Positions 1 through 7,028 of a stretch of 17,465 nt of DNA are shown here, piece after piece. How positions within the stretch are numbered: the stretch's first letter is position 1; each line of letters begins with the position of its first letter. The position numbers and the translations under genes were made by a program. The stretch is from UPXZ01 sp047974405 (lineage in GTDB: Bacteria; Bacteroidota; Bacteroidia; Bacteroidales; Paludibacteraceae): the NCBI GenBank assembly GCA_047974405.1, contig JBKECI010000050.1:1-17465 (forward strand), given 5' to 3'. A model generated the notes under the pieces. It made no database searches. It was not told where the DNA came from and saw nothing but the letters and a program-made list of their open reading frames with translations.

Positions 1-883
1 GGATTGCATTTTTATATTTAGTTGTTTTCTCCTCCAGTCTTTCTCCGGATTTTCCAAAAAACGCGTTAAATGCAGGTAGTCGAACAGATGTATTCTGCAA
101 AAACTGACCAGATTTGAGAACGGCAACTGCGCTTGAGTTGTTTTTGAACCACTGTAAGTAGTAAATTCACTATCAAAGCACTATTTGTGTTTTGTTGGCG
201 TTTTCATTGTCGCCAAGAAAATATTTTAACGGAAGATTCTGATTTAACTGCTTAAATAACAATTCTATTTACTGGTGAAGTTTGTATATTGCCGTAATTA
301 AATCGGCACGCATTTCAAACAAATTGGTCAAAAGCTCAAACTTGCGTTTCAAGACGCAGTCGTAAAACGTTACTTTACGTTGTTTCAGTTTGCTTGATTT
401 ACTTTCTTCTTCTACCGTGATTTCAATGATTTGGTCTTCCAAAACGTCGCTGTGAATGCATTCGTCTATATAAAGTTCTTCTTCTATACTGTAAACAGCG
501 TTATCTTTAATGCGGGTTACAGAGCCGGTTTCATTATCGCAAAAACGCTTAAAAGCAACATAATCGTCATAACCTTTATCAAAAATGTAGATGGTGTTTG
601 CATCAAACTTTAATTTATTCAACAGATAATGGTCATTTGTTGAAGTGCTTGTAAACCAAATCATCTTTGGAACCATTTCATCTACATTAATTACCGTGTG
701 CATTTTTATACCGTCTTTGCGTTTGCCGTTTGCAAGCACTCTGCCTACGCATTTGAGAATATCTTGGAACAAACTGATAGTGGTGCTATCAAAAATTTCG
801 ATCTGTTTTTTTATTACCTGCTTTATCCGGCTGTCCGAAAAAATATGTATTATTGTAGTTGGTTTCTTGTCGTAAACACAAAA
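1..883 (-). pseudogene. Decayed IS4-family transposase (DDE_Tnp_1), truncated at both ends
   Basis: Read on the minus strand, this is the catalytic core of an IS4-type DDE transposase. The frame is open from 883; similarity begins near 860 with SDSRIKQVIKK and reaches the first catalytic Asp in FDSTTIS (about 785-800). The second Asp lies in the IYIFDKGYDDY segment. The open frame stops at 269-271, inside the C-terminal Y-R-E-K signature. Family members read YKLRWQIELLFKQLK; here Arg is His (275-277), Trp is Gln, Gln is a TAA stop, and the final Lys is Asn. Beyond the stop the protein continues in frame to about 184, where a small deletion shifts frame; the C-terminal tail (RIHLFDYLHLTRFLENPEKDW-like) then runs to position 1. 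The N-terminal domain, about 100 residues, is absent upstream of a TAG at 884-886. The element is therefore inactive. I could not identify its terminal inverted repeats, and its far end is outside the window. The family consensus is recalled, not aligned. Confidence 0.88.
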
Positions 884-1022
884 CTACAAATAAAGTGCAT
901 AGGATGAAAATCTATTTTTTGTCCATGTACTTTTAATTCTTATTTTTTATCGGACAATAGTGAAAATAAAAGAGAAAAATTTATTAAAGTTCATAAATTT
1001 AGATAATAATTTTTGGATATAT

Positions 1023-1062
1023 AAAGAGGCTCTCTCAATACAAAATTTGAGTTAGCCTCTTT
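1023..1062. terminator. Hairpin terminator, possibly bidirectional, with no obvious gene to serve
   Basis: AAAGAGGCT (1023-1031) pairs perfectly with AGCCTCTTT (1054-1062). An inner stem CTCAA/TTGAG (1034-1038 with 1047-1051) is separated by a 2x2 internal loop. The A-rich left arm and T-rich right arm would make it work in either direction. It lies upstream of the Lrp-like gene and has no intact plus-strand gene before it, so it probably belonged to a gene lost or interrupted when the insertion sequence arrived. Confidence 0.7.
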
Positions 1063-1211
1063 TGTGTAGAAAATAGAAAGGAGATTGCCCGATAAGTAAT
1101 CATATAAAAACAATACAACATTCTGTATGAAAAAGTGGGGTAAGAGAGTAACAAAATCATTGTTTTTAATACCTTTCGTTGGAAAAAATTTTTTATTTTA
1201 CGATTTTTACG

Positions 1212-1219
1212 TACATTTG
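1212..1219 (+). promoter_or_regulatory. Bacteroidota -7 promoter box for the Lrp/AsnC gene
   Basis: TACATTTG matches the TAnnTTTG -7 consensus of the Bacteroidota primary sigma factor. It ends 28 bases before the chosen start codon, giving a short leader. No good -33 TTG lies at the expected spacing of about 19 bases, so this is a partial match. Confidence 0.5.
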
Positions 1220-1247
1220 TTGTCAAAATGATAAAACCAATAAACCT

Positions 1248-1703
1248 ATGGAAAAAATAGACAAGCTCGACAGAAAAATATTGCAAATAATAAGTTTGAA
1301 CGCACGTAAACCATTCAAAGATGTAGCAGAAGAATGCAATGTCTCGCGAGCCGCCATACATCAACGCGTACAACGTTTGATAGACATTGGAGCAATAACC
1401 GGCTCGGGATACCAAGTGAATCCTAAAATGCTCGGTTACCAAATCTGTGTTTATATAGGGATTACATTGGAGCGCGCCTCTATGTACAAAGACGTGGTGC
1501 ATGAATTGGAAAAAATTCCGGAAATTGTAGAGTCGCAATATACATTGGGTACCTACACTTTGCTCATTAAAATGTACGCAAAAAATGATGAAGATCTGAT
1601 GAGGCTACTAAACGGAAGAATACAGGAAATACCAGGAGTTGCTACAACCGAAACCCTGACCTCTCTTGACCAGCGTATCAAAAGAACCATTCCCATCGAA
1701 TGA
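1248..1703 (+). CDS. Lrp/AsnC-family transcriptional regulator
   Basis: A 151-residue protein of the usual Lrp/AsnC length. The N-terminal winged helix-turn-helix covers about residues 5-60: LDRKILQIISLNARKPFKDVAEECNVSRAAIHQRVQRL, with the recognition helix around SRAAIHQRVQ. A C-terminal RAM (ACT-like) effector-binding domain spans about residues 68-145 and includes YTLGTYTLLIKMYAKND. Such proteins form dimers to octamers and respond to amino acids or other small molecules. An in-frame extension to 1179 exists, but the ATG at 1248 starts exactly where Lrp proteins start (MEKIDKLDRKIL) and follows the -7 box, so I chose it. The next gene, trpS, is 134 bases away with its own -7 box, so they probably form separate units. 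The regulon and ligand cannot be inferred from the sequence. Confidence 0.93.
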   Translation: MEKIDKLDRKILQIISLNARKPFKDVAEECNVSRAAIHQRVQRLIDIGAITGSGYQVNPKMLGYQICVYIGITLERASMYKDVVHELEKIPEIVESQYTLGTYTLLIKMYAKNDEDLMRLLNGRIQEIPGVATTETLTSLDQRIKRTIPIE

Positions 1704-1759
1704 TTTGCACATCAATAGCGGGGTGCTTATTCAACAAGCGGCTTATGATTTTAAATCAC

Positions 1760-1768
1760 TACATTTGC
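1760..1768 (+). promoter_or_regulatory. Bacteroidota -7 promoter box upstream of trpS
   Basis: TACATTTGC is a full match to TAnnTTTGC, about 70 bases before the trpS start. No clear -33 element was seen. The implied leader of about 60 bases has no T-box features or short Trp-rich leader peptide that I could recognise. Confidence 0.5.
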
Positions 1769-1837
1769 AAATCTTTTTGTGTCTCCCAAAAGGTATCAAA
1801 AATAAATTTATCTTGGACGATTAAATTTTTCTAAATA

Positions 1838-2827
1838 ATGAAAACAGTTTTAAGCGGAATCCGACCTACAGGGAACCTGCATCTCGGAAACTACTTTGGA
1901 GCATTGCGCAACTTTGTGCAAATGCAAAATGAATATAGATGTTTCTTTTTTATAGCAGACTATCACTCGCTAACTACACATCCTACCCCCGAAAATTTGC
2001 AAGGAAACATAAAAAACGTCTTAGCACAATACTTGGCAGCAGGACTTGATCCCGAAAAGGCTACTCTTTATATTCAAAGCGATGTGCCCGAGGTGATTGA
2101 ACTTTACCTTTTTCTCAATATGAATGCCTATGTTGGAGAATTGGAGCGCTGTACATCATTCAAAGATAAAATACGGCAGCAACCACAAAATGTAAATGCA
2201 GGGCTGCTGACCTATCCTACGCTGATGGCAGCCGATATCTTGATACACAAAGCAGACTTTGTACCGGTAGGAAAAGATCAAGAGCAACATTTGGAAATGA
2301 CGCGCAACTTTGCCAACAGATTTAATCGCCTATATAAAACGGAATACTTCAAAGAGCCGGCAGCTTTTAATTTTGGAAAGGAGTTGGTGAAAATTCCGGC
2401 ACTAAACGGAGCCGGAAAGATGGGGAAATCGGAGGGAGAAGATAGCACTATCTTTCTCACAGACGAACCAAATGTAATACTAAAAAAAGTAAAACGCGCC
2501 GTTACCGATGCCGGACCTACCGAACCTAATCAACCGATGGCGGAGCCGGTTGCCAATCTGTTTCAATTGATGCGGGCGGTGTCCAACCCTGAGACAATCG
2601 AATTTTTCAGAGAGCAGTACAACGCTTGTCAAATCCGCTATGGAGATTTAAAAAAACAATTAGCAGAAGATATGATTGCATTTGTCAATCCTATTCGGGA
2701 ACGAATCAAAGAGATAGCGAGTGATGAACAGTACCTTGCAAAAGTAGCTCAAATAGGGAAAGAAAAGGCACAGGAAAGCGCAAGAAAAACCATCAGAGAA
2801 GTGCGGGAAATTATAGGATTTAGATAA
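1838..2827 (+). CDS. trpS: Tryptophanyl-tRNA synthetase
   Basis: A 329-residue class Ic aminoacyl-tRNA synthetase, full length for bacterial TrpRS. It charges tRNA-Trp with tryptophan in the cytoplasm using ATP. The HIGH-type motif is TGNLHLGNYFG (residues 11-21). The KMSKS-type loop is KMGKSEG starting at K194, a common TrpRS variant. Other family segments are present: the FFFIADYHSLTT strand, the YPTLMAADILIHKADFVPVGKDQEQHLE block that shapes the tryptophan and adenylate pocket, and the C-terminal helical anticodon-binding part. The start ATG fits the family N-terminus directly. It sits between the Lrp-like gene and purH, both in the same orientation with gaps of 134 and 93 bases, and each gene has its own -7 box. 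Nothing is truncated or unusual. Confidence 0.98.
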   Translation: MKTVLSGIRPTGNLHLGNYFGALRNFVQMQNEYRCFFFIADYHSLTTHPTPENLQGNIKNVLAQYLAAGLDPEKATLYIQSDVPEVIELYLFLNMNAYVGELERCTSFKDKIRQQPQNVNAGLLTYPTLMAADILIHKADFVPVGKDQEQHLEMTRNFANRFNRLYKTEYFKEPAAFNFGKELVKIPALNGAGKMGKSEGEDSTIFLTDEPNVILKKVKRAVTDAGPTEPNQPMAEPVANLFQLMRAVSNPETIEFFREQYNACQIRYGDLKKQLAEDMIAFVNPIRERIKEIASDEQYLAKVAQIGKEKAQESARKTIREVREIIGFR

Positions 2828-2862
2828 TTTTAACTATATAATTAAAACCATAGCCAAAATTA

Positions 2863-2893
2863 TTGCTAACTCAATGATTTTTGGTAACTTTGC
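2863..2893 (+). promoter_or_regulatory. Bacteroidota-type promoter for purH (-33 TTG, -7 TAACTTTGC)
   Basis: The -7 box TAACTTTGC (2885-2893) is a full match to TAnnTTTGC. A TTG at 2863-2865 is exactly 19 bases upstream, the expected spacing for the -33 element. The start codon follows 28 bases after the box. This is the best promoter match in the window. I see no PurR-like operator or purine riboswitch. Confidence 0.65.
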
Positions 2894-2920
2894 ATCCCCC
2901 AAAATAGACGTAATACGGCA

Positions 2921-4441
2921 ATGGAAAAAAAACAAATTAAGAGAGCTTTAATATCGGTCTATCACAAAGACAATTTAGATAAAATAATCACGAAACTACA
3001 TAGTGAAGGAGTCTCTTTTTTATCAACAGGTGGAACAAAGTCATTTATCGAATCTCTCGGCATACTTTGCGATGCAGTAGAAGACCTTACCTCGTATCCT
3101 TCCATCTTGGGGGGCAGGGTAAAAACACTTCATCCCAAAGTTTTTGGAGGCATTTTGGCTCGAAGAGACGAAGAAAACGACGGAAAACAATTGGCAGAGT
3201 ACCAAATACCCGAAATTGATTTGGTTATTGTTGATTTGTATCCCTTTGAAGAAACTGTAGCCGCAGGAGCAGGAGAAAAAAATATTATCGAAAAAATAGA
3301 TATCGGAGGCATCTCTCTCATTCGCGCCGCCGCAAAAAATTACAACGATGTAGCAATATTGGCATCCAAAGCACAATACCGCCCATTTCTAGAACTGTTG
3401 GAACAAAACGGAGCCGAAACCACTCTGGAAGAGAGGCGGTGGTTTGCCAAAGAAGCATTTGCCGTGTCTTCCCATTACGATACCGCCATTTTTAATTATT
3501 TCGACAAGAAGGAAGAAAGCGCGTTTCGTTACAGTATGAACGGTCCTAAAACGCTACGCTATGGAGAAAACCCACACCAAAGCGGGATTTTTTACGGAAA
3601 CTTCAGCGAAATGTTTGAACAATTGCAAGGCAAAGAAATTTCATATAACAATCTGCTCGATATTGATGCCGCCGTGAATCTGATCAACGATTTTGAAGAC
3701 ATTACATTTGCCATTCTCAAACACAACAATGCTTGTGGACTGGCTTCGCGTCCGATATTAAAAGAAGCTTGGAAAGCAGCATTGGCAGGAGATCCGGTGT
3801 CGGCATTTGGAGGCATTTTAATAACCAATGCCATTCTCGACAAAGAGACTGCCGAAGAGATAAACAAACTCTTTTTTGAGGTAATCATTGCCCCCGACTA
3901 CGATGTAGACGCTTTGGAAATTCTCTCTCAGAAAAAAAACCGCATTATTTTAGTGCTTGAAAGTAATAAATTACAAAATAAACAGTTTCGTTCATTGCTG
4001 AATGGAGTATTGATACAAGACAAAGACAATCACAGCGAAAACGCAAGCGAACTGAAAGTGGTTACACAAAAAGCTCCGGATGAGAAAGAGACTGAGGACT
4101 TGTTGTTTGCCAATAAAATAGTGAAACATTCCAAATCGAATGCAATTGTATTGGCAAAAGACAAACAGATGATTTCAAGTGGAGTAGGGCAAACTTCGCG
4201 GGTAGATGCTTTGAAACAAGCCATTGAAAAAGCTAAAATGTTTGGATTTGAACTTGCAGGAAGCGTGATGGCATCAGACGCATTTTTCCCTTTCCCCGAT
4301 TGTGTGGAAATTGGCGCGGAGGCAGGAATTACGGCTATCGTTCAACCCGGAGGCTCAATCAACGACAAACAAAGTATTGAAGCCTGCGACAAAGCCGAAC
4401 TAGCAATGGTAACTACAGGATACAGACATTTCAAACATTAA
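2921..4441 (+). CDS. purH: Bifunctional AICAR transformylase / IMP cyclohydrolase
   Basis: A 506-residue enzyme catalysing the last two steps of de novo IMP synthesis: formylation of AICAR by 10-formyl-tetrahydrofolate, then ring closure to IMP. The N-terminal MGS-like cyclohydrolase domain (about residues 5-150) contains FLSTGGTKSFIE, GGRVKTLHPKVFGG and DLVIVDLYPFEETV. The C-terminal transformylase domain begins near LRYGENPHQSG and has the catalytic pair K267-H268 in LKHNNACG, followed by GDPVSAFGGIL. It ends with the conserved SDAFFPFPD, GITAIVQPGGSINDKQSIEACD and MVTTGYRHFKH segments. Length and domain order are normal. It has its own promoter and is followed after 77 bases by mreB. As I recall, purH next to mreB is a repeated arrangement in Bacteroidales genomes; no functional coupling is implied. 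Confidence 0.98.
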   Translation: MEKKQIKRALISVYHKDNLDKIITKLHSEGVSFLSTGGTKSFIESLGILCDAVEDLTSYPSILGGRVKTLHPKVFGGILARRDEENDGKQLAEYQIPEIDLVIVDLYPFEETVAAGAGEKNIIEKIDIGGISLIRAAAKNYNDVAILASKAQYRPFLELLEQNGAETTLEERRWFAKEAFAVSSHYDTAIFNYFDKKEESAFRYSMNGPKTLRYGENPHQSGIFYGNFSEMFEQLQGKEISYNNLLDIDAAVNLINDFEDITFAILKHNNACGLASRPILKEAWKAALAGDPVSAFGGILITNAILDKETAEEINKLFFEVIIAPDYDVDALEILSQKKNRIILVLESNKLQNKQFRSLLNGVLIQDKDNHSENASELKVVTQKAPDEKETEDLLFANKIVKHSKSNAIVLAKDKQMISSGVGQTSRVDALKQAIEKAKMFGFELAGSVMASDAFFPFPDCVEIGAEAGITAIVQPGGSINDKQSIEACDKAELAMVTTGYRHFKH

Positions 4442-4518
4442 TTTCGGAAAAAGAGTGAAAATTTTTTACTACAAAACGGGATATAACAAACAAAAGCAAA
4501 TAAATTTTACTAAACAAT

Positions 4519-5538
4519 ATGGGACTTTTTTCATTTACACAAGAAATAGCCATTGATTTGGGAACGGCTAATACAATAATAATACACAACGACAAAATAG
4601 TTGTTGACGAACCCTCTGTGGTCGCATTAGACCGCCGTACCGACAAGCTGATAGCTATCGGCGAAAAAGCCCGCCAAATGCAGGGAAAAGAGAATGAAGG
4701 CATCCGTACGGTACGTCCATTGCGTGACGGCGTAATAGCCGATTTTTATGCTGCAGAACTGATGATACGAGGTATGATTAAAATGATTCCTACCAAAAAC
4801 CACCTGTTTTCTCCTACACTCAAAATGGTAGTATGCATCCCCTCGGGGAGTACCGAAGTCGAAATTCGTGCCGTAAGAGACTCGTCGGAGCATGCTGGAG
4901 GCAGAGAAGTATATATGATTTACGAACCGATGGCTGCCGCAATAGGTATAGGCATTGACGTAGAATCCCCACGCGGATGTATGATAGTGGACATAGGAGG
5001 CGGCACTACCGAAATAGCCGTAATATCGTTGGGTGGTATTGTTTCAAACAAGTCTATCCGCATTGCCGGCGACGATTTGACTGCCGATATTATGGAATAT
5101 ATGGGACGTATGCACAACATAAAGGTTGGAGAACGCACCGCAGAGATGATAAAAATCAATGTAGGAGCAGCCCTTACCGACTTGGAAGATGCCCCCGAAG
5201 ATTTTATGGTACACGGTCCCAACCGTATGACGGCACTCCCGATGCAAGTACCTGTTTCGTATCAGGAGATAGCACATTGCTTAGAAAAATCTATCAGTAA
5301 AATAGAGGCAGCCGTACTCAGCGCATTGGAACAAACTCCACCCGAATTGTATGCAGATATCGTGCAAGACGGGATATATTTGGCAGGCGGAGGAGCGCTG
5401 CTCAGAGGCTTGGATAAGCGATTGACAGATAAACTCGGTATCCAATTTCATATAGCAGAAGACCCTTTGCGTGCTGTGGCACGGGGTACTGGTATCGCAC
5501 TGAAGAACGTAGATAAATTTTCGTTCCTAATTCGTTAA
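4519..5538 (+). CDS. mreB: Rod shape-determining protein MreB (bacterial actin)
   Basis: A 339-residue actin-fold ATPase that polymerises on the inner membrane and guides the elongation machinery. Nucleotide-binding motifs are in place: phosphate-1 DLGTANT (from D13), the catalytic Glu in YEPMAAAIG (E136), phosphate-2 DIGGGTTEIAV (from D158), and the adenosine motif GGGALLRGL (from G290). The N-terminus MGLFSF is short and hydrophobic, fitting a membrane-contacting peptide. The start ATG lies where MreB proteins normally begin. It is the first gene of the elongasome cluster, 77 bases after purH. I found no clear -7 box in that gap, so it may be co-transcribed with purH. A strong hairpin follows the gene, which could make mreB more abundant than the downstream transmembrane partners. 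Confidence 0.98.
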   Translation: MGLFSFTQEIAIDLGTANTIIIHNDKIVVDEPSVVALDRRTDKLIAIGEKARQMQGKENEGIRTVRPLRDGVIADFYAAELMIRGMIKMIPTKNHLFSPTLKMVVCIPSGSTEVEIRAVRDSSEHAGGREVYMIYEPMAAAIGIGIDVESPRGCMIVDIGGGTTEIAVISLGGIVSNKSIRIAGDDLTADIMEYMGRMHNIKVGERTAEMIKINVGAALTDLEDAPEDFMVHGPNRMTALPMQVPVSYQEIAHCLEKSISKIEAAVLSALEQTPPELYADIVQDGIYLAGGGALLRGLDKRLTDKLGIQFHIAEDPLRAVARGTGIALKNVDKFSFLIR

Positions 5539-5564
5539 TTCTTTTTTCAACATAAAATTGATGA

Positions 5565-5601
5565 AAAACACACGATTGACGATTTGTTTCTCGTGTGTTT
5601 T
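5565..5601 (+). terminator. Strong hairpin between mreB and mreC, terminator or attenuator
   Basis: AAAACACACGA (5565-5575) and TCGTGTGTTTT (5591-5601) form a perfect 11-bp stem with a 15-base loop. It lies 26 bases after the mreB stop and 68 bases before mreC. The arm ends in four T residues but the following bases are GCAATA, so the U-tract is short. It could be a partial intrinsic terminator or an mRNA 3'-end stabiliser for the mreB message. No -7 box between it and mreC was recognised. Confidence 0.65.
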
Positions 5602-5669
5602 GCAATATACCTAAACATTGTGAAAAAAATAGAGACTAAAAGAAGTCGGATGTTTCATTCAACTGTTTT

Positions 5670-6521
5670 ATGAGAAATCTTTTCAATTTTTTGATTCGTT
5701 ATAGCGTTGTGTTTCTTTTTGTCTTTTTAGAAATCGCAGCATTGGTTTTGATGGCCCAAAATAGGGGTTACCAGCGGAGTGTTATACTCTCGTCTGCCAA
5801 CCGGTGGGTAGCGGAATTATACACAGGGAGCAACAGTATTGTAGAGTTTTTCAAACTCCGTCAAGCAAACGACCGCTTTGCGGAAGAAAATAATGAACTG
5901 AAGAACCAACTTACCAATTTGCAAAACAAGATGGCAGCTTTTACACAAAGCAACGATTCGAATAAATGGAAAAAGATAAAAGTGTCTCCCGTTGACGAAT
6001 ATACATACATATCTGCCAAGGTAATAAGAAATACCACCAATAAACTTCAAAATTACATCACCATAGACAAAGGGGCAAATGACAGTATAGAATCTGATAT
6101 GGGCGTAATATCAGACAACAGTGTAGTGGGTATCGTGAAAAACGTATCTCCCAAGTTTGCCGTTATCATCCCCATTCTCAATCCCAAAATTCAAATCAGT
6201 TCCAGATTTAAGAAAACCAACTATTCCGGTCCTATGGTTTGGGATGGTAAAGACTACCGCTACTCCTATTTTCAGGATATAGCCCGCCATGTTAAGTTCA
6301 GCTTGGGCGATACGGTTGTTACAAGTGGACTGACACCCAATTTTCCGGAAGGAATAACGGTAGGCACCGTAAACGACTTTAATATAAAGGAAAGCGATGC
6401 CTATTACACTATACAGATAAAATTAGCCGTTGACTTTCGCACCCTCACACACGTTCAGGTGATGAAATACAGAAACTATAACGAACAAACCTTGTTGGAA
6501 CAGCAAGCCGAAAAAGAATAA
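5670..6521 (+). CDS. mreC: Rod shape-determining protein MreC
   Basis: A 283-residue bitopic periplasmic scaffold that binds and activates the PBP2-RodA synthase. A short cytoplasmic start (MRNLFNFLIRY) is followed by one membrane helix at about residues 10-31 (SVVFLFVFLEIAALVLMA). A coiled coil runs at about residues 62-95 (QANDRFAEENNELKNQLTNLQNKMAA). The C-terminal beta-barrel MreC domain, about 115-270, contains AKVIRNTTNKLQNYITIDKGANDSIESDMGVI and VGIVKNVSPKFAVIIPILNP, which are typical MreC segments, plus GDTVVTSGLTPNFPEGITVGTV near the end. Length is normal. It follows mreB after 131 bases and precedes mreD by 9 bases. The ATG at 5670 gives the expected short cytoplasmic tail. Confidence 0.95.
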   Translation: MRNLFNFLIRYSVVFLFVFLEIAALVLMAQNRGYQRSVILSSANRWVAELYTGSNSIVEFFKLRQANDRFAEENNELKNQLTNLQNKMAAFTQSNDSNKWKKIKVSPVDEYTYISAKVIRNTTNKLQNYITIDKGANDSIESDMGVISDNSVVGIVKNVSPKFAVIIPILNPKIQISSRFKKTNYSGPMVWDGKDYRYSYFQDIARHVKFSLGDTVVTSGLTPNFPEGITVGTVNDFNIKESDAYYTIQIKLAVDFRTLTHVQVMKYRNYNEQTLLEQQAEKE

Positions 6522-6530
6522 GATAAGACA

Positions 6531-7028
6531 ATGCCCTTAGCTCTACAAATCATAGTCCGATTTATCGTTTTGGTCCCAATACAGATACTCGTATTGGACA
6601 ATATCCAGTTTATGGGATATATCAATCCTATGATTTATCCCCTTTTTGTATTGACATTGCCTATCCGGTTTCCACGGTGGATTTCATTGCTACTGGGATT
6701 TGCTGTGGGGCTTACCATAGATGTTTTTTCAAATTCGCTAGGGATACACACGTTTGCAACGGTCTTTCTCGCTTTTATTCGAAATCCTATTATCAGTTTG
6801 TATGTGGCATTTGACGACAATGCAAATCCTTCTCCTACATTCAGAGTGTTTGGTGCAGGCAACTATGTAAAATATATTGTAACTACGGTATTTTTGCATC
6901 ATCTCGTTTTGTTTGCGGCAGAGTCATTTTCACTGGTAAGTTTTGGTTTTGTATTGCCAAAAATCATACTAAGTTCGGTAGTTTCCATAACGCTGATTTT
7001 GTTGATTCAATCATTTAACTCAAAATGA
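6531..7028 (+). CDS. mreD: Rod shape-determining protein MreD
   Basis: A 165-residue polytopic inner-membrane protein with about five hydrophobic segments: near residues 5-25, 30-50, 52-75, 105-130 and 140-162. MreD sequences are poorly conserved, so the call rests on length, topology, the LLLGFAVGLTIDVFSNSLGIHTFATVFLAFIRNP segment (similar to MreD proteins, where a Gly-Leu-x-x-Asp pattern recurs), and its position between mreC and mrdA. It starts 9 bases after mreC and its stop overlaps the mrdA start in ATGA (7025-7028), indicating translational coupling. It stabilises the MreC-PBP2-RodA complex. Confidence 0.9.
   Translation: MPLALQIIVRFIVLVPIQILVLDNIQFMGYINPMIYPLFVLTLPIRFPRWISLLLGFAVGLTIDVFSNSLGIHTFATVFLAFIRNPIISLYVAFDDNANPSPTFRVFGAGNYVKYIVTTVFLHHLVLFAAESFSLVSFGFVLPKIILSSVVSITLILLIQSFNSK

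Larger units (their letters stand above)
884..1247. other. AT-rich intergenic region between IS remnant and Lrp-like gene
   Basis: This stretch of about 360 bases has no credible gene. It contains low-complexity AT-rich DNA up to about 1020 that may include the decayed end of the insertion sequence, then the hairpin at 1023-1062, then a spacer leading to the -7 box at 1212-1219. The minus-strand frame open from 1538 to 1035 is antisense to the Lrp-like gene and resembles no protein I know. Confidence 0.6.

Noticed and set aside
860..1020. Inverted-repeat end of the insertion sequence
   Set aside because: The other end is outside the window and no matching repeat or target duplication can be shown.
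1179..1247. Longer start for the Lrp-like protein
   Set aside because: The extra 23 residues are Phe/Lys-rich and unlike Lrp N-termini, and the -7 promoter box falls inside them.
1035..1538. 167-residue open frame on the minus strand opposite the Lrp-like gene
   Set aside because: It is antisense to a clear Lrp/AsnC protein, has an unnatural composition rich in Phe, Tyr and Cys, and resembles no family.
1704..1837. T-box, Trp leader peptide or attenuator ahead of trpS
   Set aside because: No T-box core, no Trp-rich short frame and only weak hairpins such as AATAGC/GCTTATT with a bulge.
2828..2920. Terminator between trpS and purH
   Set aside because: The only inverted pair (TTTTAA/TTAAAA) is all A-T and six pairs long, too weak to call.
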